DNA of 9,306 nt from an uncultured Sulfurovum sp. (lineage in GTDB: Bacteria; Campylobacterota; Campylobacteria; Campylobacterales; Sulfurovaceae), in NCBI GenBank assembly GCA_902727905.1, contig CACVAR010000039.1, forward strand, positions 1 to 9,306. Reading direction: 5' to 3'. The translations under genes were made by a program, and so were the position numbers. Shown in pieces: positions 1-6,000 of the stretch. Below the pieces are notes generated by a model, which saw only the letters and a program-made list of their open reading frames with translations, made no database searches and was not told the origin of the DNA. Every line of letters starts with the position of its first letter. Position 1 is the stretch's first letter.

Positions 1-85
1 TGATTTCAAAGGTTGATCTCTTTACCCCTACTAATCTTTTGAAATTCTCTTCGCTTACTTTTTCAAATTTATCTACTTTTCTCAT
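1..85 (-). CDS. Transposase-like protein, N-terminal fragment (cut by window edge)
   Basis: Leftward reading frame starting with ATG at 85 and running off the left edge; only 28 complete codons are visible. The peptide begins MRKVDKFEKVSEENFKRL and continues with VGVKRSTFEI. This pattern (F-x-x-L-x-G-V-K-x-x-T-F) is typical of the N-terminal helix-turn-helix of IS5-like/DDE_Tnp_4 transposases, where it precedes the DDE catalytic core; that core would lie outside the window. An in-frame stop lies only a few codons upstream of the ATG, so this is the natural start. An AGG touches the ATG, so the ribosome binding site is poor, as is common for transposases. No terminal inverted repeat could be recognised to the right, so the edge of the element is not defined. 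Another small HTH protein with the same N-terminus cannot be excluded. Confidence 0.55.
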   Translation of the reverse strand, partial: MRKVDKFEKVSEENFKRLVGVKRSTFEI

Positions 86-131
86 CCTAAAATTTTAGCA
101 TCTTTTTAGTTTTGCAAGATGTTTAGTAATT

Positions 132-155
132 AAGAAAAGATTATAATCTTTTCTT
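132..155. repeat. Perfect 24-bp palindrome
   Basis: Half-site AAGAAAAGATTA is followed directly by its exact reverse complement. It lies between the transposase-like gene and the 3' end of the regulator gene, both transcribed leftward. It could form an A/T-rich hairpin in either transcript, or be a binding site for a dimeric protein. Neither strand has a U-run immediately after the stem and the stem has only four G/C pairs, so it is not a textbook intrinsic terminator. A T7-G-T7 tract lies at 182-196 and a 10-bp palindrome (AACTTAAGTT) at 211-220 in the same spacer. Confidence 0.6.
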
Positions 156-237
156 CTGTTTAAATCAGTTAAGTTTTAATATTTTTTTGTTTTTTTACTA
201 ACTATACACTAACTTAAGTTACAATAGGTGAATATAT

Positions 238-921
238 TTAGTTCGCTACAAACTTATAACCCAAACTATAAGAGTTGACTAGACTTTCTGTAGGTAGTTT
301 TTTTCGTAAACAGTAGATAAGGTGTTTTAATCGTTTGTTACAATCTTGTTCTAGAGATTCTTCTTCCCATATATTATGTTCAATAACTTCAGAAGGTACA
401 TAAGTATTTTTTTTCTTAGCAAGAATTTCCATTAGTTTGGTTTCATTTTTAGTTAGTTTAATAACATTATAGTGTTGGTCAAAAAGAGTAAGTTGTTTAA
501 GGTTAAAACTATAGCCATCAGCTAGTTGAATACCTTCGTCATTATTTAGATAAGCCAAGTCTTGTACAATATTCTTTAGTACTTGTTCAATATTTGACTT
601 TTTAAAAGGTTTTTGTAGAAAACCTGACAAATGTAAAGAAAGTCCTTCTAAAAAAATGTTTTCATTTTTTTGTTTACTCATTATTATAATAAGACTTTTT
701 CTGTCTTGTTGACGTAGTGTTTGAATTGTTTGAATACAACTGTAATCTTTTTCATCACAATTAAAAAAGATAATTTTGGGTTCATTAGAAGTAAAAGTTA
801 GAATTTCATGGTTGTATTTAAGATAAATTATCTCTTTAAAATAAGGTTTTATCTTTAAAACTTCTGCTTTATCTCCTGAAAAAACGAGTTTGTTTAATTT
901 TAAAGTTTTGATTTTATACAC
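238..921 (-). CDS. OmpR-family winged-helix regulator with degenerate receiver
   Basis: A 227-residue protein with two-component response-regulator architecture. Residues about 10-122 form a CheY-like receiver and about 131-225 an OmpR/PhoB winged-helix DNA-binding domain. The latter contains LTKNETKLMEILAKK, the recognition-helix region NKRLKHLIYCLRKKL and the C-terminal hairpin SLGYKFV. In the receiver the switch Ser82 and the invariant Lys104 (LQKPF) are recognisable. The phospho-acceptor position after the hydrophobic strand (KIIFFN) is Asn54 instead of Asp, and the N-terminal acidic pair is not evident. It probably acts without normal phosphorylation, although Asp56 is close by. The start is GTG; a stop lies three codons upstream and no ATG occurs early in the frame. 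The ribosome binding site is weak. No histidine kinase is adjacent. It is divergent from the OMP-lipoprotein-RHS cluster, so control of that cluster or of itself is a reasonable inference, not shown. Confidence 0.85.
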   Translation of the reverse strand: MYKIKTLKLNKLVFSGDKAEVLKIKPYFKEIIYLKYNHEILTFTSNEPKIIFFNCDEKDYSCIQTIQTLRQQDRKSLIIIMSKQKNENIFLEGLSLHLSGFLQKPFKKSNIEQVLKNIVQDLAYLNNDEGIQLADGYSFNLKQLTLFDQHYNVIKLTKNETKLMEILAKKKNTYVPSEVIEHNIWEEESLEQDCNKRLKHLIYCLRKKLPTESLVNSYSLGYKFVAN

Positions 922-940
922 CTTTTATATTTATACTTTT

Positions 941-946
941 AGTATA
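941..946 (-). promoter_or_regulatory. Possible -10 element for the regulator gene
   Basis: TATACT on the minus strand lies about 19 bp upstream of the GTG start. No good -35 sits at 16-18 bp, which is usual in Campylobacterota sigma-70 promoters. The surrounding DNA is so A/T-rich that chance matches are expected. Confidence 0.3.
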
Positions 947-1193
947 GCAATATAGTAGTTGTAAAGTATATTATTCTTGGTGCAGGATTGAATATTGTTA
1001 GTGTAGAACAAGTGCAAATTTCTATTTTATGGTATTTAGTGGTATTTAAAATATAATTTAAATATTAAATATACAAATTAAATTTATAGATATTTCAGGA
1101 ATAAAAAGTTATTTAAAATAAATAGTATTAATTAATTTAAAACTAAAATAAATACACTTTTTTATAAAAATATTAAAATATATAAATTAATCA

Positions 1194-1210
1194 TTATTTA
1201 TCATAAATAA
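1194..1210. repeat. Short inverted repeat, possible operator
   Basis: TTATTTA-TCA-TAAATAA is a perfect 7-bp inverted repeat with a 3-bp spacer. It lies about 40 bp upstream of the candidate -10 for the rightward cluster and could be a dimer-binding site. In DNA this rich in A/T such a match can arise by chance, and OmpR-type proteins more often bind direct repeats. Confidence 0.3.
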
Positions 1211-1245
1211 GATAAAAATCTAACTTTTTAAAGACTTTTCTTTTT

Positions 1246-1251
1246 TATACT
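1246..1251 (+). promoter_or_regulatory. Possible -10 element for the rightward cluster
   Basis: TATACT preceded by a T-rich run (1236-1246). This resembles Campylobacterota sigma-70 promoters, which have a T-rich upstream region and no conserved -35. It would give a leader of about 95 bases before the first gene. Weaker TAGTAT matches occur nearer the start, so the assignment is tentative. Confidence 0.3.
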
Positions 1252-1341
1252 AGCTTAAAGATAGATGTTATTTTTCATGGGTTTAGTATTGATAAATATT
1301 AGGCATTATGTAGAAATATTTAAATAGTATCTAAATTAAAA

Positions 1342-1347
1342 AAAGGA
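1342..1347 (+). promoter_or_regulatory. Ribosome binding site that decides a GTG start
   Basis: AAAGGA stands 6 bases before the GTG at 1354. An overlapping ATG at 1352 is followed by a stop after five codons (ATG TGC ATA AAT CAT TAA), so GTG is the real initiator of the barrel-protein gene. Confidence 0.7.
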
Positions 1348-1353
1348 ATTAAT

Positions 1354-1902
1354 GTGCATAAATCATTAATAATTATATTAGTGTCTTCAAGTGTTATTTT
1401 AGCACAAAGTCCAAAAGTTTACTTAAACATGAGTCCCATTTGGTCGAGTTATGAATCAAAAGGAATTACGAGTGAGTTTAAACCCACAGGTTTTAAGTGG
1501 ACAGCTGGTTATGTGGTAAAAGAGTTTTCTTATGCTTCTCTGGCATTGGAGGGTTCTGCCATATTGGGTGTCAATAATGATAAAAAGTCAACCGTACAAA
1601 ACAGTAGTGGAGAGACCTTTAACACTGCCCAAGTAAGCATAGACAAAATGTATTCGCTTAATGTTAAAAGTATGTTTCCATTAACTCAAAGTTTTAATGC
1701 AAACTTGTATGTAGGTGGAACACGAGGAAAAGTTTTTTCTTCATCCGATGAATCAACTTCTAAAGGTGCTTTTGAAAGCTCTATTTCTTATGGAGCAGGA
1801 CTAGAGTATTGGACTCCTGTTGATGTGTCGTTGTATGCTAATTATATGCAATATTTTAAAAACTTAGATGCCATTGAAGTTGGCGTTGGGTTTAGATTTT
1901 AA
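1354..1902 (+). CDS. Small outer-membrane beta-barrel protein
   Basis: A 182-residue protein with a Sec signal peptide (MHKSLIIILVSSSVILA, likely cleaved after Ala17). The remainder shows alternating hydrophobic/polar strands rich in Tyr, Phe, Gly and Ser, such as SLNVKSMFPL, NANLYVGGT, ISYGAGLEYW and VSLYANYMQYF. It ends in GVGFRF: the C-terminal aromatic residue preceded by alternating hydrophobics is the usual signal for BAM-mediated insertion. The size fits an eight-stranded OmpA/OmpX-like barrel in the outer membrane. No periplasmic OmpA peptidoglycan-binding domain is present. It is the first gene of the rightward cluster, 21 bases ahead of the lipoprotein gene and probably co-transcribed with it. 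Its specific role is not recognisable; assisting surface exposure or anchoring of the downstream proteins is inference from gene order. Confidence 0.75.
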   Translation: MHKSLIIILVSSSVILAQSPKVYLNMSPIWSSYESKGITSEFKPTGFKWTAGYVVKEFSYASLALEGSAILGVNNDKKSTVQNSSGETFNTAQVSIDKMYSLNVKSMFPLTQSFNANLYVGGTRGKVFSSSDESTSKGAFESSISYGAGLEYWTPVDVSLYANYMQYFKNLDAIEVGVGFRF

Positions 1903-1923
1903 ATTTAATAAAAAGGGAATGTT

Positions 1924-3084
1924 ATGAATATTAAACAGTTTTATAGGTATGTTTTTGTTTTCTTACTCTCAGTATTTGTTTTTACTGGGTGTGGGAGTGA
2001 TAATGGGGGTGGGGAGTTTGTAGCTCCTGATAAAGTTGGGTATTTAATTGATTCACCCATAGCCAATATAGACTATGAGTGTGGTACTAAAAAAGCTAAA
2101 ACTAACAGTGAAGGTAAGTTTGAGTGTAGTGAATTACCTGTGACTTTTAAAGTGGGTGGTATCGAAGTTGGAATCCTTGATAGTATGACGGCTGATTCTA
2201 AAGTTTATCCACAAGATTTAGCACAAGTAGGACGAGATAATTTTACGGATGATGATGTTATTAAAATAGCAGTTTTTCTCCAATCGTTAGATGATGATGG
2301 AAATATAGCTACAGAAATTACATTACCCAATGACATTAACTCAACGAAAATTGATACATTAGCTGAAATGACATTAGATGAAATAACAACATTCTTGATA
2401 AGTATTGGTAAAACAGCAGTAAGTAAAGAGGATGCTATTAAGCATTTACAGGAGCAGTTTGGTTTTGATGTGACTAAGCCAATAATTACGTTAAATGGAG
2501 CAAATCCATTACAACTGACACAAGGAACAGCTTACAGTGAATTGGGAGCCACAGCGACTGATGATAGAGATGCAACAGTAGCTGTTACAACAAGTGGAAC
2601 AGTTGATGTAACTAAAGTTGGAACGAATACGATTACCTACAAAGCCGTTGATAGTGCAGGGAACGAAGCAAGTCTTACACGAACGGTGAATGTGGTTTTA
2701 GCACCTGATACCACCAAGCCAGTGATTACGTTAAATGGAGCAAATCCATTACAACTGACACAAGGAACAGCTTACAGTGAATTGGGAGCCACAGCGACTG
2801 ATGATAGAGATGCAACAGTAGCTGTTACAACAAGTGGAACAGTTGATGTAACTAAAGTTGGAACGAATACGATTACCTACAAAGCCGTTGATAGTGCAGG
2901 GAACGAAGCAAGTCTTACACGAACGGTGAATGTGGTTAGGAATATTACGCAACAAACAATTTTAAAAACATTTACGTATGATGATACCAACAGAGTAGTC
3001 AAAGAAGATTTAGGTGATGGTTCATATATCGAATATATTTATGATGATAGTGGAAATTTAATCCAACAAAATGTAGTAAAGTAA
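1924..3084 (+). CDS. Surface lipoprotein with two identical Ig-like repeats and a C-terminal YD module
   Basis: A 386-residue lipoprotein. The signal sequence ends in a lipobox (VFTGC, Cys23) followed by a Gly-rich linker. Residues about 38-180 form a module with VGYLIDSPIANIDYECG, a Cys53/Cys68 pair and an acidic stretch (SLDDDGN). I recognise its style from Vibrio and Campylobacterota surface proteins but cannot name it. Residues about 185-259 and 265-339 are two DUF5011-type Ig-like domains (TKP-ITLNGANPL, ATDDRDATV, TNTITYKAVDSAGNEA) with identical sequence from ITLNGANPL to VNVV. Residues 349-382 are a YD/RHS-type repeat (FTYDDTNRVV and IYDDSGNLIQ). The gene ends 10 bases before the giant RHS gene; its own AAAAGGGA lies just before the ATG. 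The YD tail suggests physical pairing with that RHS protein, which is inference. The Ig-coding DNA is much richer in G/C than its surroundings, consistent with a transferred or duplicated module. Confidence 0.85.
   Translation: MNIKQFYRYVFVFLLSVFVFTGCGSDNGGGEFVAPDKVGYLIDSPIANIDYECGTKKAKTNSEGKFECSELPVTFKVGGIEVGILDSMTADSKVYPQDLAQVGRDNFTDDDVIKIAVFLQSLDDDGNIATEITLPNDINSTKIDTLAEMTLDEITTFLISIGKTAVSKEDAIKHLQEQFGFDVTKPIITLNGANPLQLTQGTAYSELGATATDDRDATVAVTTSGTVDVTKVGTNTITYKAVDSAGNEASLTRTVNVVLAPDTTKPVITLNGANPLQLTQGTAYSELGATATDDRDATVAVTTSGTVDVTKVGTNTITYKAVDSAGNEASLTRTVNVVRNITQQTILKTFTYDDTNRVVKEDLGDGSYIEYIYDDSGNLIQQNVVK
2485..2697. repeat. Direct repeat copy 1 (Ig-like domain coding unit)
   Basis: These 213 bases are identical to 2725-2937, with a 240-bp period that equals one 80-residue unit. 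The identity includes all synonymous sites. The copies diverge on both sides (AATAATT versus AGTGATT at the left; GGTTTTAG versus GGTTAGGA at the right). Confidence 0.95.
2725..2937. repeat. Direct repeat copy 2 (Ig-like domain coding unit)
   Basis: Exact copy of 2485-2697, in frame, separated from copy 1 by 27 bases that encode the LAPDTTKP-type linker. Perfect identity at DNA level points to a recent duplication or homogenisation. Copy number here could vary between strains, and short-read assemblies may have collapsed extra copies. Confidence 0.95.
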
Positions 3085-3094
3085 AGGGGAAGAG

Positions 3095-6000
3095 ATGAAA
3101 AAATTATTTTTACGATTAATGATAAGCTTTTTTGTTCTGTTTGGAGCAACAAACTTGATAGCAAATACAAAGGTAGATATTATCTTTGTAATGGATACTT
3201 CTGGTTCAATGAGTGATGAAGCTATAGCGTTAAAAGATGCGATTACTTCAGTAAATCAAGATTTATCTACTATTTATGATTTAGATTCTAAATCATGGGG
3301 GATTACGGAACCTTATAGTTCTTGGGGATTAACTTCAAGTGTTAGATCTGAAATTTCAGAAGCAACTTCAAATCAATATGAAGATTGGGGACCTGCAACC
3401 TATGATATTACAACTTACTATTCAGGTTGGAGAACAGATACTATTAAAATCGTTGTTCCAATATCTGATGAAGGTCCTGAAAATGGTGATGGTTTAAGTC
3501 AAGATGATATAGATATTATTAACAAGGCTAGAATAGCATTAGATGATACAGATATTTATGCAGTACCAATTATTGCTCAAGGGTCTTATCAAGATACTTT
3601 ATATAGTGACTATGGATTACTTTTATCTGATAAAGCAATCAAAACAGGTTCAGGTGATTTGGTTGAACAATTTAAAACCATCATTTCAGATATTGTAGCA
3701 GAAGCATCAGGTACATCACTTGGTAGTGTAGATGCTAAATTTATAGAGAATTTTAGTGGTGGTGGTAAACTTGTGATTGATGCTAAAGGTGCGAGTAAGT
3801 ATGAAGTTGTAGCAAAATTTGATGATACAGAGTTTTTATCTGTAGCTTCGTCAGAGAGTGTTTTTCCTATTACCCTACCTACTGGTTATGATACTACGGT
3901 TAATCATACATTAGATATAAACTATACAGTCTCTGCACTTGATGCTAATGGTCAAGTTTTGGAACAGAAAAGTAAAATTCTTACAAAAATAATTGATAGT
4001 TCACTGCAAGTACAAACTTTTGTTGCAAACTATGCAGAAGCAAGAGTTGGTACAGTTTCAGAAGAACCAATTTTCTTAGGAGCAGGAGATGACCCAGACA
4101 ATCAAGTTCAATCAAGTTCATTGGTTGCTGATCCTGTAGATATCTCATCAGGAGATTTTTATTTTTCACATAGTGATTTAGTTATTCCAACAGCAGGTAT
4201 TCCACTCATTGTCAAAAGAAGTTATAACTCACTTGAAACAATAAGAGGTTGGAGATTTAACCTTATTAGTACCATGGATATTTCAGATATAGACAACATT
4301 AAAGTTTCTTGGAGTGGTGGAGAGTCTAAAGACCTATTTGTTAAAGCAAAAGAGGGTTGGGTTTCTGTTTATTCTACCGATACTTTGACTACTGAAGCAG
4401 GGGCATATGTTGTTACTAAAAGTTCAGGTACAAAGTATAAGTTTAATACCAATGGGAAACTTATAGGTATTACAAACAAACAAGACTTAGGGCTTCTTTT
4501 TGAATATAGTAGTTTAACTATGAACATCAAAGATAATTTTGGAAACGCTTTAGCTACCGTTACATTTAACAGTTCATCTCAAATTACATCCATAACAGAT
4601 AATGCAGGAAATAATATTACTTATGCTTACAATGGTACAAATTTAACTTCATATACCAACCGAAATGGGGCAGTAGAAAGTTATGAATATAGCAATGATT
4701 TAATAGATAGAATTATAGGAGATAATGGAGAAGCTTATGTAACCAATACTTATGATGCACAAGGTAGAGTAACTTCACAACTTGATGGTGCAGGTAGTCA
4801 AACAAGTTTTGCTTATACAGGAGACTTAGAAAACTTTATTGTAAACTCAGCAGAGGTAACGTATGCTGATGGTGTAGTACGAACTCATAAATTCAACATA
4901 CTTCTGCCAACCAGTATAGAAGGTTCAGGTACAACAGTAGGTTTTGAGTATGATGCTAACAACAAAGTAAAAACCATTACCGATACGAATGGTAAAGCAT
5001 GGACTTATGAGCGAAACAGTGCAGGTCTTGTGACTAAAGCTACTGATCCACAGGGAAACACTACACTTTATGAGTATGATGAAAACAATAACATACTCTC
5101 AAATACCAATGCTTTGGGGCAAAAAGTACTGTTTGAGTATGATGCCAATCAAAATTTAGTCAAAGCAACCAATGCTGATGGAAAAGTAACAGCTTATGAA
5201 TACAATGCAAACAGTCAGATTGTTAAGATTACCAATGCTTTAAACCAAGTAGTGACATACACCTATAATGCAAAAGGACAAGTAGAAACAGTAACGCTTC
5301 CAAATGGAGGAACCACTGCTTATGCTTATAATAGTTTGGGTAATGTGCAAACCATTACAGATGTTCTAAATAGAACTGTTACTTATGAGTATGATAAAGA
5401 GGGAAAAGTAACCAAAGTGACCAACCCTATGAACTACACAACACAGATGGAATATAACAGTTTTGGTGAGCTTGTTAAGATTACGGATGCCAAAGGCAGA
5501 AATGTTTTAATGGAGTACAATGTAGATGGACTTTTAATCAAAACAACCCTTGTTGATGGTACAACAGTAGAGACTACCTATGATGTATTGGGTAGAGTTA
5601 TCGCTACTAAAGATGTGTTAGGACGAGAGTCTAAAAAAGAGTATGATGATTTTGGAAGAGTTTCAAAGGTCATAGACCCTAAAGGTAATGAGTTTCTACT
5701 AGAGTATGACAATGTAGGAAACATCATCAAAGTAACCGATGCTAAAGGTAATGATGCACAAACAAGTTATGATGAGCTTTACCGTCCATCAAAAACCATA
5801 GATGCTGATGGTGTTGAAGTGGCTACCACTACTTACAATGCTCTCTCTATGCCAACAAAAGTAGAAGATGCAACAGGTAAAAGTATAGAATTTACTTTTG
5901 ATTCTCTAAACAGACTTCAAGAGTCAACGCTTTCAGGTTCACTCAAAGCTCAAGCACTTTATGATGTACTTGGACGTATTACCAAAATAACAGACCCAAA

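Larger units (their letters stand above)
922..1353. other. Extremely AT-rich divergent intergenic region
   Basis: This 432-bp stretch has no supportable gene on either strand. Hand counting gives 17 G/C in the 180 bases from 1021 to 1200, about 9%. It contains short direct repeats (GGTATTTA at 1031-1038 and 1041-1048), many A/T tracts and the inverted repeat listed at 1194-1210. It separates the leftward regulator from the rightward cluster, so it should contain both promoters and probably the regulator's operators. Such DNA is often curved and bound by nucleoid proteins. No tRNA-like or riboswitch-like structure was seen. Confidence 0.7.

Noticed and set aside
1352..1369. ATG at 1352 as start of the barrel-protein gene
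   Set aside because: That frame stops after five codons; GTG at 1354 gives a signal peptide and a full-length protein.
2485..2937. CRISPR-like or mobile-element repeat
   Set aside because: The repeats are in frame, 213 bases long, and encode Ig-like domains; there are no short repeats with spacers anywhere in the window.
2749..2955. Minus-strand open frame of 68 codons
   Set aside because: It is antisense to the Ig-repeat of the lipoprotein, Cys/Ser-rich with no recognisable domain, and created by the coding strand's composition.
3981..4169. Minus-strand open frame of 62 codons
   Set aside because: Leu/Gln-rich shadow inside the RHS gene with no ribosome binding site or domain.
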